From Bombyx mori (Eukaryota > Arthropoda > Insecta > Lepidoptera > Bombycidae): a DNA stretch of 64,000 nt. The notes under the pieces are model-generated. The model was not told the origin of the DNA, did not search any database, and saw only the letters and a program-made list of their open reading frames with translations. Location of the stretch: NCBI RefSeq assembly GCF_030269925.1, contig NC_085135.1, positions 9,610,753 to 9,674,752 of the forward strand. The letters run 5' to 3'. The position numbers were made by a program, and so were the translations under genes. Shown piece by piece: positions 33,639 through 45,041 of this stretch; the stretch's first letter is position 1; the number at the start of each line of letters is the position of its first letter.

Positions 33639-34805
33639 ATGGAGGTGCGGTCGAGCAGGAGTACTTTGAGTGAGCAGGAGTTGATTGGTGATGAGGTAGA
33701 ACAATATCAAGAAGAGAATTCTATGCAAGAGATGAATGCGATGGAAGATTGGTTAAGACCAGAGAAGAGAAAAGATGCTAACAGTGACGATGAATGGACA
33801 ACGATTAAATCGAAGCAGAAGAAGCTTAAACCGGAAGTTGAGAAAATAGAGATGTACTTAACTGGTAGTGAGCCGCTGCCGAAACAATTTTCTTTAGCGA
33901 AAATGTTTTGTGAGATGGATATTACCGATGTGGACCGCGTAAAATATGTTAACCCATACAAAGTACGTATCGATGTACAGAACCCACTGAGCGCAGAGAG
34001 GATTGAAAAAAGTTCTAAGATAGCAGATAAAGGCTGGCGTGTACAAAGAGCTATGGAGAAGAATTTATCATATGGTGTTATTCGCGACATAGACTTCTAA
34101 ATATCCGACAAAGAGATTTTTGACACAATATCGTGCCCCAAACCAGCAGAACTGGTATCTATATTCCGTCTCAACCGGCGCAGTAGCTCGGGCGACGGAT
34201 GGGTACCTAGTGAGTCGGTGCGGTTATGTTTTAAGGGTGCGTTCATACCTGCGTATATTTCTATAGGGGGGCTAAGAATCCGCGTGGACCGATACGTCTT
34301 CCCAGTATCCCAGTGCGGGTTGTGCTGGAAATTAGGACACCCTACAAAGAGATGTCCCACAAACAAAGAAATTTGTCCAAAGTGTGGAGGTAAACATAAC
34401 AACTGTGAAACCACTACATTTAGCTGCGTCAACTGTAAAGGGGGGCATAAAGGCTGTCCTGTATTTTTGAAAGAAAAGAGGCTTAGAGAAATCATGGCTG
34501 AATTTAATTGCACTTACAGAAAGGCTCTGACGATGTATGTAGCCCCTAGTTCTCCAGTACAGGTGCCCAAAAAGTTTAGTTTCACCGCTACCCCTGCTCC
34601 TCCGCTAATGGAGTACATCTCATCCGTGCCACCAAAAACCTTGCAGAGTAACGCACCGACTTTTGCTAGCGTCTTACAGACAAAAGCGGAGATTCACATA
34701 GAAGAAAACGCTAAACAAACACCACGATCGGTTTCGAAAAAACAACGTCGTCGTCGTAGGGAACCTGATGTATCTGTATTGGACTCGGCTGCTGAAGCTG
34801 AAATA
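33639..34805 (+). pseudogene. G ORF1 (gag-like), first part; in-frame stop, then mariner
   Basis: It starts at ATG 33639 (MEVRSSRSTLSEQEL). An in-frame TAA at 34098-34100 interrupts it, after which the same frame stays open to the mariner insertion at 34805. A polar N-terminus and an RNA-binding-like region (KYVNPYKVRIDVQNP) precede zinc knuckles at about 34314-34460: CGLCWKLGHPTKRC, CPKCGGKHNNC and CVNCKGGHKGC. A basic KKQRRRRREP stretch lies near 34740. The frame resumes at 36117 on the other side of the mariner. Confidence 0.85.
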
Positions 34806-36114
34806 CAGGGTGGCCCATAAGTCCTTTGAAAAGTTAAATTTGAATAAAACGAACAGGGCGCGCGTGAGCGGTGCAGAGGAAGCGGGGGGAGTAACTTCGG
34901 TTTCTGGGAATTTAGTCGCGATGGAGCGTTTTACCGGAGCGGACCGTGCGTTTTGTGTGCGCGAGTTTTATAAAAACGACAATTCGGCAACCGTTGCGCG
35001 GCGTAAATTTCGAGAACACAAAGGTTTACACAACTTTGACGACACTCCAACTCTTCAAACGATTAAGAACTGGGTTGCTAAGTTCGAGGAGACCGGTTCG
35101 ACGTTAGATAAACCGCGGTTGGGTCGCCCAAGGACGTCACGTACGGAACAAAACATAGACACAGTGACACAGTCTATTCGCGAAAATCCGACACAGTCAA
35201 CTCGTAAGCGCGCCAGAGCATTAAACGTATCCAGGACATCGTTACAACGGATTTTGAAGAAAGATTTACATATGCACCCTTACAAAATTCAGTTGGTTCA
35301 AGAATTAAAGGAAACTGACGGTATTCAAAGACAAAATTATGCGAATGAAATGTTGAATCGGTTTACTTCCTTCAATAACATAATGTTCTCTGACGAGGCT
35401 CATTTCCATCTTAACGGGCATGTTAGTAAACAAAATTGCCGCTATTGGAGCCCCATCAATCCAAAACTTAAGCATCAGAAGCCCTTACATAGTCCGAAAG
35501 TGACTGTTTGGGCCGCTATGTCAGCCCATGGTATCCTAGGGCCTTACTTCTTTGAGGATGGCAGAGGGCGCGCAGTTACTGTTACGTCGGAGCGATATGT
35601 GGCTATGATCGAAGAGTTTTTCATACCAGAATTGCAAAACTTTTCAGGCTTTAATGCCAGGACGTGGTTTCAACAGGATGGGGCCACTTCTCACACCTCT
35701 AACACTGCTATGCCCGTTATCCGTCAACTTTTTCCTGGCAAAGTTATCTCTAAGAGAGGAGACATTTCCTGACCTCCACGTAGTCCAGATCTGACCCCGA
35801 TGGATTTTTTTTTGTGGGGCTACCTTAAGGCTAAAGTATACGACACAAACCCGCGGTCAATTGAGGCCCTAAAAGAAAACATCCGCAGAGAAATGACAAG
35901 CATTTCAGCAGTGACGTGCCGCGCAGTCATCGACAATTTTAGACGTCGTTTGCAAGAGTGCCGTGATCGCAACGGATTACATTTAGGAGATGTTATTTTC
36001 AAAAAATAATTCCCGTTTTTTAAGCTTTTTATGTAAATAAAAATTTAATTCATAATGTAATTAGTTTTATTTTAATAAATTTTTTTCATATCAAAGGACT
36101 TATGGGCCACCCTG
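34806..36114 (+). mobile_element. Tc1/mariner transposon, DD41D type, complete ends
   Basis: Perfect 24-bp terminal inverted repeats lie at 34806-34829 and 36091-36114 (starting CAGGGTGGCCCATAAGT). They are flanked by a TA duplication at 34804-34805 and 36115-36116, the universal mariner target. The 1.3-kb length is typical. It sits inside ORF1 of G, so it arrived after G. Confidence 0.95.
34921..36009 (+). pseudogene. Mariner transposase (DD41D) with one nonsense codon
   Basis: 362 residues in one frame from ATG 34921 to the stop at 36007-36009, interrupted only by TGA at 35770-35772, where a Trp is expected before PPRSPDL. The N-terminus holds two helix-turn-helix-like regions with a GRPR linker (RLGRPRTSR). 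Catalytic triad: FSDEAHFH (first D), 94 residues, WFQQDGATSH (second D), 41 residues, TPMDFFLWG (third D). A 41-residue second spacing marks the DD41D (rosa-like) group and differs from the 34 of classical mariners. The ORFs at 34768 and 35800 are the two halves of this one gene. Confidence 0.92.
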
Positions 36115-36116
36115 TA

Positions 36117-36353
36117 GAAGAGATGCCCGGGAAAAATGTGCCTCTGGAACAGAAGGAAAGAAGAAATGTGAATTTTGTAGAGTTATTGAATAAATTGAAA
36201 GATCTTTTTTTTTTAAAAACAGTGTCGCTAGAATCTAAAGTGAAAAGTGTACTTAAGTGTTGCATCGAATGGTTGATCTTGGTTGCGGTAGACAATATTT
36301 CCGACTGGCCAGTATTGAAAAACATATTAGATCTGTTTATGGACTATGGATAA
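36117..36353 (+). pseudogene. G ORF1, C-terminal part after the mariner
   Basis: The gag frame continues here from 34805 if the mariner and one TA are disregarded. It encodes a Glu/Lys-rich, then hydrophobic segment (NVNFVELLNKLKDLFF) and ends MDYG with TAA at 36351-36353. The ORF2 ATG (36346) lies inside the last codons, in the sequence ATGGATAA. Confidence 0.82.
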
Positions 36354-39300
36354 AAATAAAAAACCTGTGAAATTAACTATACTACAATGGAATGCTCAAA
36401 GTTTAAGACCTAAGTTATTAGAGTTTGAAAATATTTTATTTAAAGAGAAAGTCCGCATTGCTACCGTGAGTGAAACATGGTTAGAATCGAACAATCGTCT
36501 TAAAATAACTAACTATATTATTTATCGTAGGGATAGGGACGACGGCTATGGCGGGGTTGCCATTTTTGTTCACAAATCTATTAATTCACAACTTTTTGAT
36601 ATACAAAACAATAGCCCCGGCTTAGAAATAATAGGTATTAAGGTTCACAATTGTAGGGATATTGAATATATATTCTCCGTGTATTGTGCTCCATCGGTAC
36701 GCACTAGCCAACAGGATTGGGATGTGTTATTTTCATTGGTGAGTAAAAAAGCTTTAATTTTGGGCGATTTCAATGCGCACCACACTAACTGGTCTAATAA
36801 AAGTGATGCCAGAGGATTACAAATTTTTGAGGCTATCACAGATAATAGGTTCATTTCACTAAACGATGGTAAGTCAACACGTTTACGATCTAATAACAAT
36901 AACAATCAGTTGCAACATTCCGCGCCTGATATATCTTTTGTCTCCTCCGATTTAGCTTTATTATTTGACTGGCGTATTTTAAACGAAACCCTCGGCAGTG
37001 ACCATTTATTTATAAAAATTACTACCTCTTTTGATGTTTTACCTAGGAACATTTTACGGCGCAATTTCAAGTTAGCCGATTGGGACGGTTATATGACATT
37101 ACTGGAATCTTTATGTAGTAATTATATCGTGTCGGAGAACCTACAAATAGGGTACGATCATTTTATAGAATATCTAAATATAGCAGCAGACGTTCATGTT
37201 CCATATATTCGATATAATACAGATCCCAGTAGTACTTTCTCACCTAAACCCTATTGGAACGCAGATTTGTCTCGATCAGTAGCGATACGTAGATTGGCCC
37301 TTTCGACGTTTAGACGCAATGCGACGCCTAGGAACTTGAAACTACTTAATGAAAAAATACGTGACTCACAAAAACTGATCAGAAATACTAGACATAAAGC
37401 TTGGCAGGGATATTGTACAGCAATAGATGGCGCAACAACGCAAAGTGAGATGTGGCAAAGAATGCAATGGTTTAAAGGCCGTAGAACTTCTAAACAATAC
37501 GTCAGTGACGAAAACGCTAGTACCCTTCTGTATAGTATGACACCAGATTACGTCTCCCCTAAAAACCCATCATTTTTCTCTTGTAATTATAAATTAGAAA
37601 TTCCTATCACTAGTCATGAACTGGAACGCTGTATCCGCGCAAAGGATACCGCACCCGGGTGTGATAATATTTCTTATTCAATGATTAAGGACTTGCCTGA
37701 GAACGCATTGGTTATGTTGTTATCACTTTATAACCGTTTTTACGACACCGGTTTCGTACCGGCCCAGTGGCGAGATGTCGCCATCACACCTGTACCTAAG
37801 CCCGGACGTGACCCTCACAGCGCATCTGCATTTAGACCTATTGCAATGATGTCGTGTTTATGTAAGATTTTCCACAGCATTTTAAGAAATCGTTTAGAAT
37901 GGTTTATTGAAAAAAATAATTTACTCTCACCGGATACTACCGGATTTAGAAAAAGCCGTTCTACATTAAATAATCTCGTCGATTTAGTTTCGCAAATCCA
38001 TTCAGCGTTTTCAGTCAATAACTTGACAATAGGTTGTTTTCTTGATATAGATAACGCATACAATAACATAAACATAAAATCGTTAATCCAGACTTTAGAT
38101 CAAATAGGAGTGGGAAATAAAATGTGTCGATACCTCTGGAACTTTTTAAAAATAAAAAAATTAAGAATATACACTGGAAACTCATATATTTGCCGTTCTT
38201 CTGGTCAAGGTTTAGCTCAAGGCGACCCGATCTCGCCGTTGTTGTTTAACATAGCTACTATGCACATCTGCAGCTATATAACAAATGATGCGGTATCTAT
38301 CTCTCAATACGCGGACGACTTTGTGTTGTATACGAGCATTAGTAATATTAGTGAGGGTGCTAATTGCCTACAAACTTCTTTAAACAAAATGATTACATCG
38401 CTTTCAGACATAGGCTTGGAAATCTCGTCATCTAAAAGTAAAGTATGTATATTCAAAAGAGGGTATAGAAGAGAACATGTCAACCTTTTTATTAACAACA
38501 TACCGTTACAAGTAGTAGATTGTGTCAAGTACTTGGGTTTCTGGTTAGACCGCTCGCTAAAATGGAACAAACATATTGAGGAATTAATCGAGAAATGTTC
38601 GAAAACATTAAAAAATTTTTAAGTTTTAGCCGGTTCAGGGTGGGGAGTACATCCAGATCATTTAAGACGATTATATATATCTATCGTTCGTTCTAGATTA
38701 GACTATGGCAGTTTCCTTTATGACAACGCAGTTAAGAGTAAGACAGTTAAGCTTACTCCAAAATCAGTGTATGAGAGTGATTGGTGGTTTTGTGAAAAGT
38801 ACGCCTATACATGTAATGGAATGGGAGCTCAATTTGCAACCATTATTTGTGCGTAGGTACTATCTAGCCGGTAAATTTTGGTTGAAAGCTAAATCATTCA
38901 AAGATAACAAACTAATTGTGTCACTGAATCGACTTGTAGAACTTTGTCGTGACGTAGTATATTGGAGACGGAGGAAAAAACCTTTGTTAGTAACAGTACA
39001 TGAATCACTCGATATCTATCCTATTTATACTTCTCAGCAAATGGAATGTTTCTCTCTTGATACATGGGTAAGCAGTGTGGACCTATCTAATATAATTAAA
39101 ACTAAAATCGATGATTTGGAAAAGGCTAAACGTACTTATAATTGTGATTTCGTAAAACGTACATGCAATCAATATTTAAATTTAAATTATTCGAACTATT
39201 ATTCAATTTATACTGATGGATCGCAGGAAGGGGACGAGTCGGGCTTGGCAGTGTTCGACCCGCAGACGCAAGGTTCTATTAAAGTTAAACTAACGGCTAA

Positions 39301-40060
39301 AGTATCTATAATGTATGTAGAACTTTTAGCAATTGCAGAAGCAGTGTCTTATGTCGCGTCATTTGAATCCGGTAATTTTGTAATACTGACGGACTCCAAG
39401 AGTGCGTTACAACACTTGGCTCGATGTACCTCGATCTTTCGAGGCGCACCGATAGCCTACAGGATCTTGGAGACCGTTAGTAAAATGCAGAAAAAGAATA
39501 TAGTGTTGCAATGGGTGCCGGCTCACATTGGATTGTACGGAAATGAAGTAGCTGATCGTCTAGCGAAAGAAGCCGTCACTGACGGATTGTTTCTTGATTG
39601 TTTACCTTACTTTAGTGATATTATTTATTTAGTTAGAAGACAATGCATAGATATTTGGAAAGAATATTTTGACGAGAGATCACGAACTAAAGGTATTTGG
39701 TATAGAACCATACAGCCCAGCCTTTCTCGTCTCCCTTGGTTCACAGGAGTAGATATGCATCGAAACCATATTGTGACTGCCTTCAGACTTCGGTCTGGAC
39801 ACATTCCTCTAAATAGTTTTGGATTTTTGATGAAAATATGCGATTCACCAAACTGTGACGAGTGTGGAGTAGTCGAGGATGCAACCCACATAATGAAGGA
39901 GTGTGTACGGAGTGAAGCGGAGCGCAGTGGCTTTATGTTAGAATGTGATTTATGTGCAATGGATGTAGGCGTCTATAACAGCATCTTGGCCTCCCCCTTG
40001 TCGAGGGCAGCCAGAATGCTATATAAGTTGGTAGACGTAAGTATAAAGCGTCGCGTTTAA
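36346..40060 (+). pseudogene. G ORF2 (endonuclease-RT-RNase H-CCHC), one stop and one frameshift
   Basis: From ATG 36346 (MDKNKKPVKLTILQWN) the frame is open to TAA at 38620-38622. The same frame then continues to about 38750, where a frameshift leads into the frame ending at 40058-40060. Endonuclease: SETWLESNN, LGDFNAHHTNW, LGSDHLFIKI. RT: CFLDIDNAYNN (A), GLAQGDPISPLLFN (B), QYADDFVLYTS (C, YADD at 38308-38319). RNase H: YTDGSQEGDESG, ELLAIAEAV, LTDSKSALQHL, WVPAHIGLYGNEVADRL. The C-terminal Cys/His block CDSPNCDECGVVEDATHIMKEC is cited by its ends: Cys at about 39840, last Cys at about 39902. Full I-type architecture, recently inactivated. Confidence 0.88.
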
Positions 40061-40165
40061 ATTTTTTGTGTAAACTTTGAGGGTGACGTCTCGAAACCGA
40101 GAAAACCCTCTTTATAAAAAAAAAAAAATAAAGAATAAAAAAAAAATAAAAAAATTGTATTACAA

Positions 40166-40636
40166 TATTGAAGTTTAGCAGAAACTAAGAATTTTGGGTT
40201 GAGCCACTTTAATTCTAAAGGTACAAAATAGTATTGAACACGTGACATTACCCGAATAATTTTGAAAGTAGTTGGTTCCCATTAAAATGCTGTTAAAATG
40301 CGTTGTATTTCATTTAGACTGTCTAATGCCAAAACATCACGTGCTACCAATATACGAGAAATAATATTATTGCTGCTCTCGGTGAATAAACGCCCTGCGA
40401 AGCGAGTAGCATATCTCAACTCACACTCACAATTCTTCATTTTTCACCGTATAGAACGTAAACTCGATTTGATTTTGATTTATTCATTTACAATTGAACA
40501 ACTAGGAAAAAAAGATGAAAAGACATTTTGGAGGGACCGCGAGGAGCTAACTTGTGTGAATTGTTTTATTTTGTCTATTTAATGTTTCTTAGTTTATGCG
40601 TATTTAATATTTCTTCGTGTATAAGTGTAATTTTGA
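40166..40636. other. Right flank of G, AT-rich with a diverged repeat R piece
   Basis: No gene supported; the 94-codon ORF at 40298 shows no domain. 40525-40615 contains a diverged version of repeat R (TTTTGGAGGGACCGCGAGGAG and TTTATTTTGTCTATTTAATG). Confidence 0.5.
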
Positions 40637-40778
40637 GACCGTCCTGGCCTAAAGGTTAAGGCGTCCGGTGTATTCGTATCTTGCAATGCACCGGTGTTCT
40701 AATCCCGCCGGCGGGTATCAATTTTTCTAATGAAATACATACTTATTAAATGTTTACGATTGACTTTCACTGTAAAGT
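40637..40778 (+). mobile_element. Bm1 SINE, 5' (tRNA-like) part only
   Basis: It reads GACCGTCCTGGCCTAAAGG (A-box-like), GTGTTCTAATCCC (B-box-like), then AATTTTTCTAATGAAATACAT and GATTGACTTTCACTG, matching the head of the copy at 20825-21263 with many substitutions. The 3' half is missing. Confidence 0.7.
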
Positions 40779-40981
40779 GGGTAGGTGTGAAAAAAGTGTA
40801 AACGTGTTTTAAACATAAAATTTTATTGAAAATTAGAAACATAATCTTTTATCAATATTTTTTAACATCCAGTTTGTACACAAGTATTTGTGATTTGGTA
40901 CTAACGTTTGCAGCAGCTTATGTGTCATAAATAAAGCTGCAAAGCGCCAGCCAGCACACCTTCAACCATTTAAGTGACATC

Positions 40982-41635
40982 TTGTTCCTCACACTCAAGC
41001 CCATCATGTCTCAACTTGCTGAAATATTAACTATTCAAAAGAACTTAGAAGAAAACTTCACACGGAAGATGGGTGAGCTTGAAATACAGATTCAGTCTGC
41101 AGGACCTGCAAAGGAAACTGTAAATAAAGTTGCTGAAGAGTTCCGTACGTTCAGAGAGTTGGTCTTTAGCATACTTGGGCTGCTCCGGACACAAATCGGA
41201 GAGTGCATGAAGCAGATTGATAGTCTGGAGACTCGGCAGCGACGCAAGACTTTGCTTTTCCAGGGATGTACTGAGGTTGACGGAGAGGATTGCACTTCGG
41301 TCATCTTAAATGTGCTAAATAATAAGCTGGCCTTGAAAAATGTGTCTTCTTCATCCATAAAAGTATGCCACAGACTTGGTGCGCGAAGTCAGGAGCATAA
41401 CAGGCCCATTCTTGTGAGGTTCACTAATGAAAACATTAAATCCAATGTTTGGAGAGCAAAGTCTAACCTAAAGGGTTGTTCAATTTCATTGAAGGAGTTT
41501 TTGACAAAGCCCAGGCAGTCCATATTTATCAAGGCAAGAGCTCACTTCGGAATGCGATCCTGCTGGACCCAGGATAAAATTTGTCGTCAGACTAAAAGAC
41601 TAAAATTTGAACACTTAAAATTGGTCTTAACCTAA
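40982..41635 (+). pseudogene. J: coiled-coil ORF resembling L1-ORF1/FP25K proteins
   Basis: Open frame of 217 codons. A possible start is the ATG at 41007 (MSQLAEILTIQKN), 25 bp into the open frame. N-terminal heptads (EENFTRKMGELEIQI) form a likely coiled coil. They are followed by a compact domain (RRKTLLFQGCTE, VCHRLGARSQEHNRPILVRF, SIFIKARAHFGMRSCWTQD) that resembles the L1-ORF1-like/baculovirus FP25K-type domain found in several insect transposon ORFs. After WTQD the expected frame appears to shift by one base near 41582. The encoded end (KRLKFEHLKLVLT) is therefore probably not authentic. No RT follows, so it is either an ORF1 fragment of an unseen element or a stand-alone relic. Confidence 0.5.
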
Positions 41636-41898
41636 CCTGGTGCTCAGTAGAGTTACTCTGGGCAACACTTTTCACATTAGAATTAATCGTCGAAAAATGT
41701 CCGACGTTTTCCATGGTCACCCTATTTTCGTTCATCATGGTCACCCACCCTATCGCGGCCACTTGGTACCTCGGAATAACTATGTTTTGGTTCGGTACCA
41801 CTCGAGTAACGCATCAGGGGCCTATTCCTAGAACTAATATTATTGTTTATATTATGAATTTTATATTTATAATATTAAATTATTATGAATTTCTAGAA
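41636..41898. other. Interval between J and the B5 insertion site
   Basis: AT-rich with no confident gene. On the minus strand it would directly follow the H gag if B5 were absent; no protease or RT is seen in it. Confidence 0.45.
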
Positions 41899-41910
41899 TA
41901 ATTTTGAAGT
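41899..41910. repeat. B5 target-site duplication, left copy
   Basis: TAATTTTGAAGT (12 bp) here and at 47072-47083, precisely flanking B5. Confidence 0.93.
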
Positions 41911-42158
41911 TTTTTTTTTTTTTTTTTTTTATGATTGAAGGTTTACTGGTGGCCCGAAGGCCTTTCCAGTTTCACCAGGACAGGTGGGCGAGCAAAGGCT
42001 CAGCCAAGAGGGGTGGGATTTGCTAACAACTGCCCGAGCGCCTCCGAAGGAGACCTAACAACTCAAGAGCAATTGTTTCGCGAATGAATCTACTACCGGA
42101 TCGGAATCGCGACCCGCTGAGAAGATCCGGCGAGAAACTCAGCGGGCTGATGCATGGG

Positions 42159-45038
42159 TTAGGTTGCACGTCGACCTCTTTGTCGAGTTCGACGAGTACG
42201 GTTACCGGGGTCCCTAAGCCTGCCCCTAGTATTAGAGCTGAAGGCATCTAATGCAAAGGTTATTGGATCTGATGGATCCGTAAGGACGTGTCTAGGGCGT
42301 CGACGGTGACTGGCTCCTGCATGATCAGGATTCGGGGAGTAGTCAGCGGCGGCAACGATAAGGCGATTATCATGACGCATAGCCTTATCGAAGTATCGTT
42401 CCGACGCTGACTTCATGTATTTCCGAATTGATTCGAGGCCCAGGTCGTCGTGTAGGTCAACGTTCCTCACGAACCACGGAGCCCCGACAGCTAACCTGCA
42501 AAAGCGGGATTGTAGGGATTGGAGGGTGTCTATGTGTGTGCGGGCCGCGTGAGCGAACACCACACTCGCGTAAGTCATGACGGGCCTTATGCAAGTTTTG
42601 TAAAGTGTCACCTTGTTCCGAAGGGACATTTTACTCCGCTTACATATCATGGGGTAGAGTCTACCGAGAATAAACGCGGCACGGTCACGGACTGATTTTA
42701 TATGCGGGCGGAATGTCATCGATGCATCCAGGGTAACGCCCAGGTACTTGACCTTCCTGGCCCAGGGTATGGGTTGTCTAAAGAGAGTAATCGGGGGTGT
42801 GAGATTCCTCCTAATCCGGGAGGAAATCCGTGTGGAGCTTCCCCTCTGAAATAGCACCGCAGTACTTTTCGCTGGGTTGATGTCTATGCGCCATTTTCGG
42901 AACCACTGTCCTAGGGCTAGGGCTACGCTCTGAAGCTTCTTCGCGATTAGGGACTTATTTCTACTAGAATAGTAAACAGTCGTGTCGTCGGCGAATAAAG
43001 CTAAATGGGTCGGCGGCGACCGGGGAATATCGTTGACGAATAAGCTAAATAGGAGGGGTGAGAGGACAGAGCCTTGCGGGACTCCAGCTGTGAGAGGTCG
43101 TGGGGAGGAGCGGGTTCCCTCGACTCGATATCGAAAAGAGCGGTTCGACAAGAAGTCCCGTATGATGAGCACGAGACTATCCGGCACGCCCATGTTGAAT
43201 AGTTTGAAAATCAAACCATTGTGCCAGACTTTGTCGAACGCTTTTGCGACGTCGAAGAAGAGAGCTCCCGTGTATAACGGTTTTGGTCGATTAAGCCCCA
43301 CAAGAATGTGCTCCGTGAGGCGGTGCACCTGTTGAACGCATGAATGATTTGTACGGAATCCGAATTGTTCATCGATGAGAATGCCCTTGGATGAGACGAA
43401 ATCTCTGAGGCGCTTGTAGAGCAGACGCTCATACAGCTTGCCTAGAGACATGAGGAGGCTAATCGGGCGGTAGCTCGTCGGATGATTTTTTGGTTTACCG
43501 GGTTTATGTATGCCGATAACGTCCGCTTCTTTCCACACCGCGGGAAAGATACAGTTCGCCATAGCGGCATTGAAAATAGATGCCAACATCACGATGAGTT
43601 GGACGGGTAGAAGTTTAATAACGCGGTTAGATATACCGTCGGAACCGGGAGCCTTGCGAGGACGTAGGTCTTTGATCAAGTCTTTAACTTCCATCGGGGT
43701 GACGGGTGGTAACGCATCCGAGGGTGGCAAGGAGGCTCTGCGTTCTACCTCACTGTCTACTAATTCTACATGAACAGGGTCCACGGATTGAGTGCTGGGC
43801 GTGCACTGGGTTTGCAATGTATCGGCCAGCAGCTCTGCTTTTTCGTCATCATCAAAGGCCGCGAGTCGGCCTGAGGGGCCTACGAGGGGGGGCATAGTTA
43901 CTACCGTATCCGATTTGAGAGTACGAGCTAAGCGGTAGTAAGACCTTTGGGAGGGCGCGAGTCCTTCTAAGAAATCAGACCATCTGGCATCTCGGACTTC
44001 GGCGATGCGAGACTTTACGTCGCGTTGTAGGGCACGCATTCGAATACGATTTTCCGCGGTAGGATACCTGTCGTAGGCGCGTATCGAGGCGTTCTTAGCT
44101 CTAAGGAGTTCCCTAATATCGTCGGACAATTTGAAGCGGTGAAGGAAGTCCTCCGCTACAACTTGTTTCGATGACCTATCTAATGTCGAGGTGATGTGTG
44201 ATGTTAAGATGTCTATGGCTTCAGCGGTATCCTGAGGAGACGGGGTAGAGTCCGGGTTGAACGGGAGCGATGGTGGATCAGATTCAGCCAGGCTGATGCC
44301 CAGCGTGTGCCAATCCACCACAGTCCTCGTGACGGGAACGGAATCGGGAGCGCGACCGAGCTTCATAACGACGGGACGGTGGTCTGAATCTAACTCTGAA
44401 ACTACTTCGATCGAGTGTAAGCGCAGAGTTACGTTTTTTAATAACGCTATGTCGAGTATATCCGGGCGATGCGCGATATTTAGCGGGTAGCGAGTCGGGG
44501 TTAACGGAGCGACGATATCGAAGGCGAGATCATCGACTAACGCGTCAAGCCGCCTGCCATTCGGGGTTGTGGTGTGTGAGTTCCACCTGATGTGTTTACA
44601 ATTTACGTCGCCCGCCAGAATAACAGAGCTCCCCATACCGAGCAGCGCCTCGATATCACTGCTTAGAACGATCTTATCCGGTGGAAGATAAACGGACGCG
44701 ATAACGATCGGCGCGTGTCCCGTCAGTGAGATTCGGCACACTGATGCTTCGATATTAGCGAGCGCGGGAGGATCGAGCGGGACGCAATGCAGGGCTCTTC
44801 TATAGTAAATGACGGTACCACCACCACGGGCAGAGAGCCTGTCGTTCCTGACCATGTTATAGTTCGCGATTTTAGGGTCACGGCGCGCGGGCTTAAGTAG
44901 GGTCTCCTGCACTAAAAAGATATCAATTTGATGGTCACGCAAAAAGTCAGAAACCTGATCACGTTGATTTGCGAGACCGTAAGCGTTAAAAAATCCTATC
45001 GTCACGGATAGGGGCTTTATTCTACTTATATACGCCAT
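42159..45038 (-). CDS. B5 ORF2: endonuclease-reverse transcriptase, intact
   Basis: 959 codons from ATG 45036-45038 (MAYISRIKPLSVTIGFFNAY). Apurinic-type endonuclease at about residues 15-230, with VQETLL, VYLPPDK, AGDVNCKHIRWNS near 144 and SDHRPVV near 219. RT at about 480-750, with KPGKPKNHPTSYRPISLL, FFDVAKAFDKVWHNG near 600, GVPQGSVLSPLLFSLFVND, and LALFADDTTVYYS near 683. The catalytic motif is FADD rather than YADD, as in other B copies. The C-terminal region ends RTRRTRQRGRRAT. It would nick target DNA and copy element RNA by target-primed reverse transcription. It starts three bases after the ORF1 stop. All expected catalytic blocks are present, so it is a candidate for a competent source gene. 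Confidence 0.92.
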   Translation of the reverse strand: MAYISRIKPLSVTIGFFNAYGLANQRDQVSDFLRDHQIDIFLVQETLLKPARRDPKIANYNMVRNDRLSARGGGTVIYYRRALHCVPLDPPALANIEASVCRISLTGHAPIVIASVYLPPDKIVLSSDIEALLGMGSSVILAGDVNCKHIRWNSHTTTPNGRRLDALVDDLAFDIVAPLTPTRYPLNIAHRPDILDIALLKNVTLRLHSIEVVSELDSDHRPVVMKLGRAPDSVPVTRTVVDWHTLGISLAESDPPSLPFNPDSTPSPQDTAEAIDILTSHITSTLDRSSKQVVAEDFLHRFKLSDDIRELLRAKNASIRAYDRYPTAENRIRMRALQRDVKSRIAEVRDARWSDFLEGLAPSQRSYYRLARTLKSDTVVTMPPLVGPSGRLAAFDDDEKAELLADTLQTQCTPSTQSVDPVHVELVDSEVERRASLPPSDALPPVTPMEVKDLIKDLRPRKAPGSDGISNRVIKLLPVQLIVMLASIFNAAMANCIFPAVWKEADVIGIHKPGKPKNHPTSYRPISLLMSLGKLYERLLYKRLRDFVSSKGILIDEQFGFRTNHSCVQQVHRLTEHILVGLNRPKPLYTGALFFDVAKAFDKVWHNGLIFKLFNMGVPDSLVLIIRDFLSNRSFRYRVEGTRSSPRPLTAGVPQGSVLSPLLFSLFVNDIPRSPPTHLALFADDTTVYYSSRNKSLIAKKLQSVALALGQWFRKWRIDINPAKSTAVLFQRGSSTRISSRIRRNLTPPITLFRQPIPWARKVKYLGVTLDASMTFRPHIKSVRDRAAFILGRLYPMICKRSKMSLRNKVTLYKTCIRPVMTYASVVFAHAARTHIDTLQSLQSRFCRLAVGAPWFVRNVDLHDDLGLESIRKYMKSASERYFDKAMRHDNRLIVAAADYSPNPDHAGASHRRRPRHVLTDPSDPITFALDAFSSNTRGRLRDPGNRTRRTRQRGRRAT

Positions 45039-45041
45039 TGA

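Larger units (their letters stand above)
33482..40153 (+). mobile_element. G: full-length I-type LINE with RNase H, carrying a mariner
   Basis: Bounded by a perfect 12-bp duplication. It has a 157-bp 5'UTR starting CAGTCTCTGCGC, ORF1 (split by a mariner), ORF2 overlapping ORF1 by 8 bp, a short 3'UTR and an A-rich tail (about 40117-40153) with interspersed T. Without the mariner and one TA the element would be about 5.4 kb. Coding lesions: one stop in ORF1, and one stop plus one frameshift in ORF2. Confidence 0.9.

Noticed and set aside
35800..36009. Separate 69-codon gene
   Set aside because: It is the C-terminal part of the mariner transposase after the in-frame TGA at 35770-35772, in the same frame.
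40640..40720. tRNA gene
   Set aside because: Only A- and B-box-like blocks of a decayed Bm1 SINE head; no acceptor stem or cloverleaf.
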